Shown piece after piece: positions 17,752 through 24,877 of a DNA stretch of 34,908 bases. Each line of letters begins with the position of its first letter. The stretch's first letter is position 1. Both the position numbers and the translations under genes were made by a program. Below the pieces are notes generated by a model. That model did no database searches and was not told where the DNA came from. It saw only the letters and a program-made list of their open reading frames with translations. Origin of the DNA: [Flexibacter] sp. ATCC 35208 (GTDB taxonomy: Bacteria > Bacteroidota > Bacteroidia > Chitinophagales > Chitinophagaceae). Location: the NCBI RefSeq assembly GCF_001975825.1, contig NZ_MTKN01000008.1, positions 33,153 to 68,060 of the forward strand. The letters run 5' to 3'.

Positions 17752-17759
17752 TAAAGATA
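17752..17759 (-). promoter_or_regulatory. Candidate -7 promoter box TATCTTTA for gltBD
   Basis: TATCTTTA on the minus strand differs from TAnnTTTG only at the last base and lies about 80 bases upstream of the chosen gltB start. A T-rich stretch about 25 bases further up may be the -33 region, but that spacing is long. Confidence 0.35.
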
Positions 17760-17942
17760 CTAAAGGAAGCCGGTATTTTTTATTAAAACCTTCTTATAAC
17801 ACTAAAAATTTAGAAAAGATTAAAAAAGTATAGGCATTTGTTAGAATATAATAAGAGTGAGTGGTAAAAGTGTACTTATTTTACCCTTAGAGGAGTAGAT
17901 CGTGTTGGAAATTAGTTTAATGTATGCATAGGGAATCCGCAC

Positions 17943-17960
17943 TGGTTGCTATAGCAACCA
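17943..17960. repeat. Perfect 18-bp palindrome TGGTTGCTATAGCAACCA
   Basis: Two 8-bp arms around a central AT. It lies 40 bases past the stop of the DeoR-type gene. Neither side has a T tract, so an operator is as plausible as a terminator stem. Confidence 0.6.
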
Positions 17961-18000
17961 ATAAAATGGGGTTATATAATTATTAAGTGTATGATCCGGA

Positions 18001-18771
18001 CTATACGATAGTCACATTGATCCCCATCTCTTCTACGGCTTTTACAATATGTGCTGAGATGCCACTATCGGTGATAATTTCATCGATATCTTCCAGACCA
18101 CATATTTTACCAAACCCTCTTCTGCCGAATTTGGACGAATCGGCAATGACAATTGTTTTTTGTGCAGCAGCCACCATGCGCTGATTTAGCTGTGCTTCCA
18201 TTAGATTTGTAGTTGTAAGTCCGAATTCAATGTCTATGCCTTCGAGGCCGAGGAACAGTTTACTGCAGGAGAAATCGGCGAGGATGCGTTCAGCATAGTT
18301 ACCCGTTACGGAAGAAGAACTGTTGCGGACAATGCCTCCCAGTTGCAATACTTCTATTTCCGGATAGCGTAGCAGTTCCTGTGCTACGTTGAGTGCAGGG
18401 GTGATGACGGTGAGATGGCCTTTAGGGTGAATGTTCCTGGCCAGGGCCAGGGCGGTTGTGCCAGAGGAAATAATTATCGCGTCATTATGTGCGATGAGGG
18501 TAGCCGCAGCTGCACCAATGAGATTCTTCTCATCCCGGCGCAGTTTTTCTTTTTCATTTACAGGCTTGTCATTGATATAAGGATTATTGACTGTAGCGCC
18601 GCCGTGCGAACGGAACAGTAAGGCCTTGTCTTCCAGTAACTTGAGGTCTTTCCGGATAGTTACTCCAGATACATCAAGCTCTTTGCACAGGTCTATTACA
18701 TTTACATATCCTTTTTCCGCTAACCGGTCTAATATATATTTATGTCGCTCAGCGATATTTATCATTGACAT
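18001..18771 (-). CDS. DeoR/GlpR-family transcriptional regulator
   Basis: 256 residues, typical of the family. The N-terminal winged helix-turn-helix reads KYILDRLAEKGYVNVIDLCKELDVSGVTIRKDL in sense but is best cited as the segment at about 10-45, with the SGVTIRKDL recognition helix and the following LLFRSHGGA wing. The C-terminal DeoRC sensor domain has the phosphosugar-binding loop IIISSGTTALALAR, the GGIVRNSSSSVTG segment and the closing DSSKFGRRG motif. Such repressors respond to phosphorylated sugars or glycerol 3-phosphate. It is divergent from a secreted glycerophosphodiesterase, whose product is glycerol 3-phosphate, so a GlpR-like role is reasonable inference. An ATG two codons in (18765) is an alternative start. 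Confidence 0.9.
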   Translation of the reverse strand: MSMINIAERHKYILDRLAEKGYVNVIDLCKELDVSGVTIRKDLKLLEDKALLFRSHGGATVNNPYINDKPVNEKEKLRRDEKNLIGAAAATLIAHNDAIIISSGTTALALARNIHPKGHLTVITPALNVAQELLRYPEIEVLQLGGIVRNSSSSVTGNYAERILADFSCSKLFLGLEGIDIEFGLTTTNLMEAQLNQRMVAAAQKTIVIADSSKFGRRGFGKICGLEDIDEIITDSGISAHIVKAVEEMGINVTIV

Positions 18772-18907
18772 ACGCGCAAAAGATTTTGTTGCTTCAATTG
18801 GTTACAAAATTACTTTCATGTTGTTGAATTTAATACATGTAAACGGAAAAAAATATTATGAAAAAGTACGCTTTTTGATGTATAAAAGTGGTTTTGGTGT
18901 ATAGTAT

Positions 18908-18941
18908 GTTGAAAACTAGTTAACAAAATATTATTTTCAAC
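18908..18941. promoter_or_regulatory. Inverted repeat in divergent intergenic region (candidate operator)
   Basis: GTTGAAAA (18908-18915) and TTTTCAAC (18934-18941) are exact 8-bp inverted repeats separated by 18 AT-rich bases, between the DeoR-type regulator and the glycerophosphodiesterase gene. It is a natural candidate site for the regulator; that link is inference. Confidence 0.35.
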
Positions 18942-19013
18942 CACTGAATAGAAAGTCAAAACGAAAGTGGACTACTTGAAAGAGCGAAATAAAAAGAAAG
19001 ATTTGAAAAGTGA

Positions 19014-19925
19014 ATGTTATTAAATTCAATGAATAAGATGAGATCTTTACAAAAATTGTTGTCGGTAGTAGCCTTGTTGCCCGCTGTGATGGCTGCTGCA
19101 CCTTTGCCAACGTTTTTTAAGGTAGGTCATAGGGGTACAAGGGGAATGATGCCGGAAAATACGATTCCTGCCATGATCCGTGCAATTGAAGATGGAGCAA
19201 ATACCCTGGAGTTTGATGTGCATATTACAAAAGACGGACAAGTAGTGGTGTACCACGATGCCTCTTTTGACCCGGCATATACGACCAGGCCCGATGGTAG
19301 CGAGATTCAGCCCAGTGAGAGAGGTAAATATATTTTCTACCAAATGAATTATAGTGAGATCAGGCCTTTTAGAATAGGTGAAAAGCCCTATCCTAATTTT
19401 CCACAGCAGCAAAGAATGAGGACATATGCCCCATTGCTGTCTGAAATGATTGATTCTGTCGAAGCGTATAATGAAAAACACCACAAGCCGCCGGTTTATT
19501 ATTTACTGGAAATCAAATCTTCTGAAAAAACGGATGGCAAGGAACAACCTGCCCCGAAAGAATATGTGGAAAAACTGATGGAGGTAAAACAGCTGAAAAA
19601 ACTGAAACACAGACTGCTGATCCAGTCTTTTGATATGAGGCCGTTGCAGGTGCTGCACAGATCATATCCCAAAGTGACATTGGGATTCCTGACAGGAGAT
19701 AAGAATGTATCTTTTTACCAGCAGCTGGAAGGCTTGGGATTTCTGCCTACGTTCTATAACCCACATTTTTCTTTGGTGACGAAGGAATTGCTGGATTATT
19801 GTCATAGTAAAGGTATGAAGGTAGTGCCCTGGACAGTGGCGGATCTGGAAGATATGAAAAGGTTGAAGGCAATGGGAGTAGATGGAATAATAACGGATTA
19901 TCCGGATAGGATAAATAAGATATAA
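19014..19925 (+). CDS. Secreted glycerophosphodiester phosphodiesterase
   Basis: 303 residues. An N-terminal hydrophobic segment (about 10-28, ending MAAAP) is a signal peptide, so the enzyme acts outside the cytoplasm. The GDPD TIM-barrel catalytic residues are present: His39-Arg40 in GHRGTRG, Glu50-region PENT, Glu66 and Asp68 in EFDVH, and His81 in YHD. The C-terminal WTVADLEDMKRLKAMGVDGIITDYPDR is the classic family ending. It hydrolyses glycerophosphodiesters (deacylated phospholipids) to glycerol 3-phosphate and an alcohol, using a divalent metal. In-frame ATGs at 19029 and 19038 give a tidier signal peptide and either may be the true start. It is divergent from the DeoR/GlpR-type gene and followed by a hairpin and the PafA-type phosphatase. 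Confidence 0.9.
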   Translation: MLLNSMNKMRSLQKLLSVVALLPAVMAAAPLPTFFKVGHRGTRGMMPENTIPAMIRAIEDGANTLEFDVHITKDGQVVVYHDASFDPAYTTRPDGSEIQPSERGKYIFYQMNYSEIRPFRIGEKPYPNFPQQQRMRTYAPLLSEMIDSVEAYNEKHHKPPVYYLLEIKSSEKTDGKEQPAPKEYVEKLMEVKQLKKLKHRLLIQSFDMRPLQVLHRSYPKVTLGFLTGDKNVSFYQQLEGLGFLPTFYNPHFSLVTKELLDYCHSKGMKVVPWTVADLEDMKRLKAMGVDGIITDYPDRINKI

Positions 19926-19960
19926 CCAATTATGAGGCGACCTTCAGTTGCTTAAATTTA

Positions 19961-19997
19961 AATGAACAAGGCGGTCCGAAAGATCGCCTTGTTCATT
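19961..19997 (+). terminator. Hairpin after the glycerophosphodiesterase gene
   Basis: AATGAACAAGGCG pairs exactly with CGCCTTGTTCATT (19985-19997) around an 11-base loop. The following T tract is weak, so termination may be partial. Confidence 0.65.
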
Positions 19998-20009
19998 TGA
20001 TGAATGGAG

Positions 20010-20039
20010 GTTGTTTATCCTAATTAATACACATCTTTG
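20010..20039 (+). promoter_or_regulatory. Candidate promoter of the alkaline phosphatase gene
   Basis: TTGTTT near 20011 and CATCTTTG at 20032-20039 (one mismatch to TAnnTTTG) have spacing suitable for -33/-7 elements. This would give a leader of about 25 bases. Confidence 0.35.
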
Positions 20040-20068
20040 CGAATGACAATCAGGAAATTATCAATATT

Positions 20069-21721
20069 ATGACCAATATGAACAAAACATTATCCGCCCT
20101 GGCGGTGGTACTCGCCAGTACCTTCGGCCAGAAAGATACTGTAATGGCACAGACCCAACCGGCAGTTGCCCGCCCTAAGTTGGTAGTTGGTATCGTCGTA
20201 GACCAGATGCGCTGGGACTACCTGTACCGTTATGCTGACCGCTACGGAACCGGCGGTTTCAAAAGACTGTTAGGTGAAGGCTTTACATGTGAAAACGCAT
20301 TCATTACCCACCTGCCCTCCTACACCGCTGTAGGTCACAGCACCATTTTCACCGGATCCGTACCAGCTATCCATGGCATTACGGGCAATGGCTGGACCGA
20401 CCAGGCCACCGGCAGAGAATTCTATTGCACCGAAGATTCCACCGTAACTCCTGTGGGTACTACCACCGATGCGGGTAAAATGTCTCCACGCAGTTTACTG
20501 GCTTCCACCATCACGGATGAACTGCGACTGGCGACTAACTTCCGCTCTAAAGTAATAGGCGTATCCCTGAAAGACCGTGCTTCTATCCTGCCTGCCGGCC
20601 ATATCGCAAACGGCGCTTTCTGGCTGGATGACAGCAATGCATCTTTTGTGACCAGCAGCTATTACATGAAAGAATTGCCGGAATGGGTAAAGCAGTTCAA
20701 TGCTAAAAACGAACCGGCTGAACTGATGGCCAAACCATGGGAGACCCTCTATCCTATCAACACATATGTACAAAGCACAGAGGACGACGTGACCTGGGAG
20801 AATACTTACAAAGGAGAAACCGCCCCTAAGTTCCCACACGATCTGCCTGCTATTTATAAAGTAAGCAAAGGTAGCCTGCGTGCCACACCAAATGGTAATA
20901 CCCTCACACTGGATTTTGCAAAAGCTGCTGTGAACGGATATAACATGGGGAGCGGTCCGGTGACAGACTTCCTCACTATCAACTGTGCTTCTACTGATTA
21001 TGTTGGTCACCAGTTTGGGCCTAACTCTATCGAGGTAGAAGATACTTATCTGCGCCTGGACAAAGATCTGTCAGCGTTCTTTACCTTCCTTGATCAGAAA
21101 GTTGGTAAGGGGAATTACCTGGTGTTCCTCACAGCAGATCATGGAGCTTCTCACTCTGTAGGTTTCCTGAAAGAACATGATATTCCTTCTGGTCTGGTAA
21201 ATGACAAAGCAATCATCGCTGGCCTGAATACTGATCTTAAAGGTGTGTTTGGTGTAGATAGTCTGGTAGCGAATACCAATAACTACCATGTTGACTTTGA
21301 TGTAAAAAGGATCAAAGCAGCGAAGCTGGATTATGATGCAGTGAAAAAAGAAGCAGTGTACTTCCTGCAGACAGTGCCGGGTATTCAGTTTGCTGCAGAT
21401 CTGGACAATATTGGAAATAGCGCATTGCCTGAACCGATTAAGCAAATGGCCGTGAATGGATATTATCCTAAGCGCGATGGTGCAGTGATTATGATTCCTG
21501 ATCCGGGATGGTATGAAGGTAGTCTGAAAGGTACGACGCATGGTACATGGGCGCCTTATGATACGCATATTCCAATGGTGTTCATGGGTTGGCATGTGAA
21601 GCATGGATATACCAATGAGAAGACGAGTATGACCGATATAGCAGCGACGGTAGCGGCAATGTTGAAGATACAGATGCCGAGTGGTTGTGTGGGTAGAGCT
21701 GTGATGGAAGTCTATAAATAA
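20069..21721 (+). CDS. pafA: PafA-type alkaline phosphatase
   Basis: 550 residues with an N-terminal export signal (about 1-28, ending VMAQT). The alkaline phosphatase superfamily fold is clear, and residues correspond to Elizabethkingia PafA: metal ligand Asp45 (VVDQMR), nucleophile Thr86 (PSYTAVGH), Asn107 (TGNGW), and the Lys168-x-Arg170 pair in SLKDR that favours phosphate monoesters. The Asp-to-Thr spacing (41) and Thr-to-Asn spacing (21) equal those of PafA as I recall it. Further zinc ligands appear in STDYVGHQFG, TADHG and the late GTTHGTWAPYDTH. It should release phosphate from organic monoesters in the periplasm. Downstream of a glycerophosphodiesterase it could act on glycerol 3-phosphate. 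It ends at a strong bidirectional terminator. Confidence 0.92.
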   Translation: MTNMNKTLSALAVVLASTFGQKDTVMAQTQPAVARPKLVVGIVVDQMRWDYLYRYADRYGTGGFKRLLGEGFTCENAFITHLPSYTAVGHSTIFTGSVPAIHGITGNGWTDQATGREFYCTEDSTVTPVGTTTDAGKMSPRSLLASTITDELRLATNFRSKVIGVSLKDRASILPAGHIANGAFWLDDSNASFVTSSYYMKELPEWVKQFNAKNEPAELMAKPWETLYPINTYVQSTEDDVTWENTYKGETAPKFPHDLPAIYKVSKGSLRATPNGNTLTLDFAKAAVNGYNMGSGPVTDFLTINCASTDYVGHQFGPNSIEVEDTYLRLDKDLSAFFTFLDQKVGKGNYLVFLTADHGASHSVGFLKEHDIPSGLVNDKAIIAGLNTDLKGVFGVDSLVANTNNYHVDFDVKRIKAAKLDYDAVKKEAVYFLQTVPGIQFAADLDNIGNSALPEPIKQMAVNGYYPKRDGAVIMIPDPGWYEGSLKGTTHGTWAPYDTHIPMVFMGWHVKHGYTNEKTSMTDIAATVAAMLKIQMPSGCVGRAVMEVYK

Positions 21722-21742
21722 ATGAGGAATTTAATTGCAATT

Positions 21743-21777
21743 AAATTGAGAGGGGGCCAGCGGCCCCCTCTCAATTT
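21743..21777. terminator. Strong bidirectional terminator
   Basis: AAATTGAGAGGGGGCC (21743-21758) pairs perfectly with 21762-21777 around a 3-base loop. It lies between the convergent pafA and GHL10 genes; the GHL10 stop begins 2 bases beyond it. Confidence 0.88.
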
Positions 21778-21778
21778 A

Positions 21779-23323
21779 TTATGGTTCGGGATCGAAGTAA
21801 AACCTCGCCTTCCCTTTTACTATTCTTATATACATCGGATCACTCGCCAGACTCTCATTCTGCAATCTATCCAGGGATGTCAGCACATAAGTATACTCCT
21901 TACCTTTCTCATAAGTACTATCTACATACTGCGGATCTGAACTCTGTGTCAGGATCGTCAGGATCTTCTCAGGATCATTCAGATTGATCACCTCTCTTCC
22001 TTCAAAACGATATAACACATACTGCATAGTACGATTGGTGGTATCTCCATCCACCCAATGCAAATGCAATCCATTCGACCTTTCAAAAGCATCTGCAAAA
22101 TATGGTGGCTCCGGTGCTCTGAAATTCAGCCATGACATTGTAGGTCGTAAAGCCGGATAATGATAGAAGTGATTCCGTAAACTATCTTCTATCCCTCTTG
22201 GATTACCATTGAATGATTTAGCGCTATAATAAACATTCCCCTGTACCGTATTGAGGGTTCGGGACTCGGTAATCTGTACCGGTAATTCATTCGGGTTACT
22301 CCAGGCCGCATTACTATTGATCCGGTACACCCCGTGGCCAATATACAAATGACGACCATAGGCATGCTGTGCCCACCAGTTCAGCAACAGTTCATAGTCT
22401 GCCACCCTGAACCCCCTTTCCCAATACAGTTGCGGCGCCACATAATCTATCCATCCGTTCTTTAACCATTTCAGTACATCAGCATACAAGTCATCATAGT
22501 TGGTAGTACCACTTGTATAAGACCCTTCCGGATCTTTGCTTTTATTTCTCCAGATGCCGAATGGACTTATCCCAAACTTCACCCATGCTTTCTCCTGCTT
22601 GATGGCAATGCTTACCATATGGATGATGGTGTCCACATTGTACCTGCGCCAATCGTCTTTTTCCATTCCCTGTCCATGCTGGTGATAAGAAGCATTGTCA
22701 GGAAATTCCTTGCCTGGCACACGGTATGGATAAAAGTAATCGTCAAAATGAATGGCATCTATATCATAACGGCGTACTACGTCGCGTATGATCTGAGTGA
22801 CATATTCACGCACCTCAGGTACACCCGGGTCAAAGTACTTCTTGTTATCATAAGTGAGGAACCATTGTGGCCGCATCCTGGAAATGTGGTTCGGTGTTAC
22901 ATTGTTACGACTGGCATTGAATACCGCACGATACGGATTGAGCCAGGCATGAAATTCCATACCCCTTTTATGTGTCTCTTCAATCATAAACTGAAGTGGA
23001 TCATAATAAGGATTCGGCGCCTGTCCCTGTGTGCCAGTCAGGTATTCCGACCAGGGTTCAAAGGGCGATGCATAAAAAGCATCTGCTACCGGGCGGATTT
23101 GTACCACCACGGCATTCATGCCATTACGCTGCTGTGTATTGAGAAGGTTGATAAATTCCTGTTTCTGTTGTTCAACAGGTAACCCTCTACGGGAAGGCCA
23201 ATCGATATTCTCTACTGTTGCTATCCATACGGCTCTTAATTCCCGTTTGGGTGGCAGCTGTGCCTGGACATGATTAAAAAAGCCTGCCAGGAGGAAAGCA
23301 GCCACTAATAAGTGTTTCACCAT
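21779..23323 (-). CDS. GHL10 (DUF187) family glycosyl hydrolase-like protein
   Basis: 514 residues with a signal peptide (MVKHLLVAAFLLAGFFNHVQAQ), so periplasmic or surface-located. The first ~330 mature residues form the GHL10 TIM barrel: KRELRAVWIATVENIDWPS, QKQEFINLLNTQQRNGMNAVVVQIRP, the GMEFHAWLNPYRA strand, DAIHFDDYFYPYR with likely catalytic acidic residues, and KFGISPFGIWRN. The C-terminal ~110 residues look like a fibronectin type III-like beta-sandwich (PEPPYFADAFERSNGLHLHWVDG; YTYVLTSLDRLQNES). Family relatives such as E. coli DigH (YddW) cut denuded peptidoglycan glycan strands, which is the best functional guess. It is monocistronic, ending at a shared terminator. Confidence 0.88.
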   Translation of the reverse strand: MVKHLLVAAFLLAGFFNHVQAQLPPKRELRAVWIATVENIDWPSRRGLPVEQQKQEFINLLNTQQRNGMNAVVVQIRPVADAFYASPFEPWSEYLTGTQGQAPNPYYDPLQFMIEETHKRGMEFHAWLNPYRAVFNASRNNVTPNHISRMRPQWFLTYDNKKYFDPGVPEVREYVTQIIRDVVRRYDIDAIHFDDYFYPYRVPGKEFPDNASYHQHGQGMEKDDWRRYNVDTIIHMVSIAIKQEKAWVKFGISPFGIWRNKSKDPEGSYTSGTTNYDDLYADVLKWLKNGWIDYVAPQLYWERGFRVADYELLLNWWAQHAYGRHLYIGHGVYRINSNAAWSNPNELPVQITESRTLNTVQGNVYYSAKSFNGNPRGIEDSLRNHFYHYPALRPTMSWLNFRAPEPPYFADAFERSNGLHLHWVDGDTTNRTMQYVLYRFEGREVINLNDPEKILTILTQSSDPQYVDSTYEKGKEYTYVLTSLDRLQNESLASDPMYIRIVKGKARFYFDPEP

Positions 23324-23502
23324 TCTACAATACGTTAAGACCTGAAAAATTGCGAAAATAAGGAAACCTGATTACTCTCCAACAAGGTGTGTGAAAACAC
23401 CTAACTGGTTAGTAAGGAGTACTTTGCAGCACAAACGGTGCCGATCTTTCTAAGAAAGACAGATTATTGAAAAGATAAGGTCAGATGAGGACGAAATGAT
23501 TA
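23324..23502 (-). other. Intergenic segment with small hairpins downstream of mgsA
   Basis: On the minus strand it contains TCTTTC-TTA-GAAAGA, CTAAC-CA-GTTAG and AGGTGT-TTTCAC-ACACCT. None has a good T tract. They may form weak termination or mRNA-stabilising structure between mgsA and the GHL10 gene. Confidence 0.35.
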
Positions 23503-23955
23503 CTAAACTTTTCTACCCAGATATTGTGAATAGTCAGGTAAGCGTACTTCATATTCCTGGTGCATGAGAGGAGATGTAAGCAGGAAGTCTGCAGAGGTAC
23601 GATTGCTGGCCATAGGGATATTCCATACTACACCAAGGCGGAGCAGGGCTTTGATATCAGGATCATGTGGAAGTGCTTCCATGGGATCCCAGAAAAAGAT
23701 CACGACATCGATTTTGCCTTCGGCGATCATAGAGCCTATTTGCTGGTCGCCACCTAGTGGGCCGGATAATAATTTTCTGACAGGGACGTCGAGATTTTCT
23801 TCAATGAGCTTGCCTGTGGTGCCGGTAGCGTAAAGTTCATGACGGCAGAGTACGGTTTTGTTGTAGAGGGCCCATTCTATGAGCTCAGCTTTCTTGTGAT
23901 CGTGTGCGATCAGTGCTATTCTTTTGCGTGCATGCAAGGTTTTGACAGTGGGCAT
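23503..23955 (-). CDS. mgsA: Methylglyoxal synthase
   Basis: 150 residues from the ATG at 23955 (a TTG two codons earlier is less likely). It converts dihydroxyacetone phosphate to methylglyoxal and phosphate, a bypass of lower glycolysis under phosphate limitation. Residues matching the E. coli catalytic set are present: His18 in ALIAHDHKK, the Asp of LGGDQQIG, the Asp of FFWDP, and His and Asp of LPHDPD, with the E. coli spacing of 7 and 3 between the last three. The C-terminus (NRTSADFLLTS) is typical. It lies upstream of the GHL10 gene on the same strand with about 180 bases between, containing several short hairpins, so co-transcription is uncertain. Confidence 0.94.
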   Translation of the reverse strand: MPTVKTLHARKRIALIAHDHKKAELIEWALYNKTVLCRHELYATGTTGKLIEENLDVPVRKLLSGPLGGDQQIGSMIAEGKIDVVIFFWDPMEALPHDPDIKALLRLGVVWNIPMASNRTSADFLLTSPLMHQEYEVRLPDYSQYLGRKV

Positions 23956-24137
23956 ACTCAATGATGGCGTTATTTCCCATAAAGTTAATATATAGAATAA
24001 TGTGCCATGTATATTTTTAAAAAGATTTCTGGAACGTTGATAATTCGATATTTACCTATATGATTTTGTCTATATCCCCATTGAAAATAGTAATAGTTAA
24101 AAGGGCTGAATTCCCTCAGATTCTAGTTGAAAGTAGT

Positions 24138-24145
24138 TACCTTTG
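24138..24145 (+). promoter_or_regulatory. -7 promoter box TACCTTTG upstream of the Nfu gene
   Basis: Exact TAnnTTTG match, 23 bases before the ATG at 24169, implying a leader of about 18 bases. No clear -33 element. Confidence 0.5.
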
Positions 24146-24168
24146 TTCTATCAAAAGTTTAGAATACC

Positions 24169-24762
24169 ATGATTAAAACAGGAAATCCCATCATCAGCAT
24201 ATATACGGAAATGACGCCGAATCCGGAAACCATGAAGTTTGTTGCTAACAAGCTCCTGTACCCAGGTAAGCATATCGACTTTCCGGATGAAGCAAGTGCA
24301 AAACCATCTCCACTGGCGGCCGAACTGTTCAGCTTCCCGTTCATCAGAGGTGTGTTTATTATGGCGAACTTTATCACGCTGACAAAGACTCCTGAAACTG
24401 ATTGGAATGATATTATCCCTACTATAAAAGCTTTTCTGAAAGAGTATCTGGAAGATAACCGCCCTGTTTTGAACGAAGACGAAATCGTTGATAAACCAGC
24501 AGCCGGAAACGAAGTAAGTGCAGATGATACAGATGTGGTAAAGCGTATTAAAGAATTGCTTGAAAACTACGTAAAGCCTGCAGTTGAAATGGATGGCGGT
24601 GCCATTCAGTTCAAAGACTACGAAGATGGAACTGTGAAACTGATGCTGCAAGGCTCATGTTCAGGTTGCCCTTCTTCCATGATCACACTGAAAGCCGGTA
24701 TCGAAGGCATGATGAAGCGTATGATCCCGGAAGTGAAGGAAGTGGTAGCTGAAGCGGAATAA
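24169..24762 (+). CDS. Nfu/NifU-family iron-sulfur cluster carrier
   Basis: 197 residues in two domains. The Nfu N-terminal domain (about 8-95) contains IYTEMTPNPETMKFVANKLL and FPFIRGVFIMANFITLTK, typical of Nfu_N. A linker leads to the C-terminal NifU domain (about 122-197): VVKRIKELLENYVKPAVEMDGG and the thiol pair Cys164-x-x-Cys167 in GSCSGCPSS. Two subunits would bridge a 4Fe-4S cluster through these Cys and deliver it to target enzymes in the cytoplasm. Possible clients in this window include gltB and gltD, which need iron-sulfur clusters, but there is no linkage beyond proximity. It has its own promoter-like box and a clean terminator, so it is monocistronic. Confidence 0.93.
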   Translation: MIKTGNPIISIYTEMTPNPETMKFVANKLLYPGKHIDFPDEASAKPSPLAAELFSFPFIRGVFIMANFITLTKTPETDWNDIIPTIKAFLKEYLEDNRPVLNEDEIVDKPAAGNEVSADDTDVVKRIKELLENYVKPAVEMDGGAIQFKDYEDGTVKLMLQGSCSGCPSSMITLKAGIEGMMKRMIPEVKEVVAEAE

Positions 24763-24795
24763 GCCATAGTTGAGAGAATGATAGTGTTAAAAATG

Positions 24796-24824
24796 AGCAC
24801 AGTCTTTTTGACTGTGCTTTTTTA
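24796..24824 (+). terminator. Intrinsic terminator after the Nfu gene
   Basis: AGCACAGTC (24796-24804) and GACTGTGCT (24810-24818) form a 9-bp stem followed by a T run. Confidence 0.88.
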
Positions 24825-24877
24825 TTTATCCCATTTGCCACTATCTTGCGACTGTTACAAAATCAGGCCTCATACTT

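Larger units (their letters stand above)
17670..18000. other. Intergenic region upstream of gltB, downstream of the deoR-type gene
   Basis: AT-rich gap of about 330 bases with no convincing reading frame. It holds the putative gltBD promoter at its left end and two inverted repeats: GGTAAAA (17863-17869) with TTTTACC (17879-17885), and the perfect palindrome at 17943-17960. No riboswitch or RNA gene is recognisable. Confidence 0.5.
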
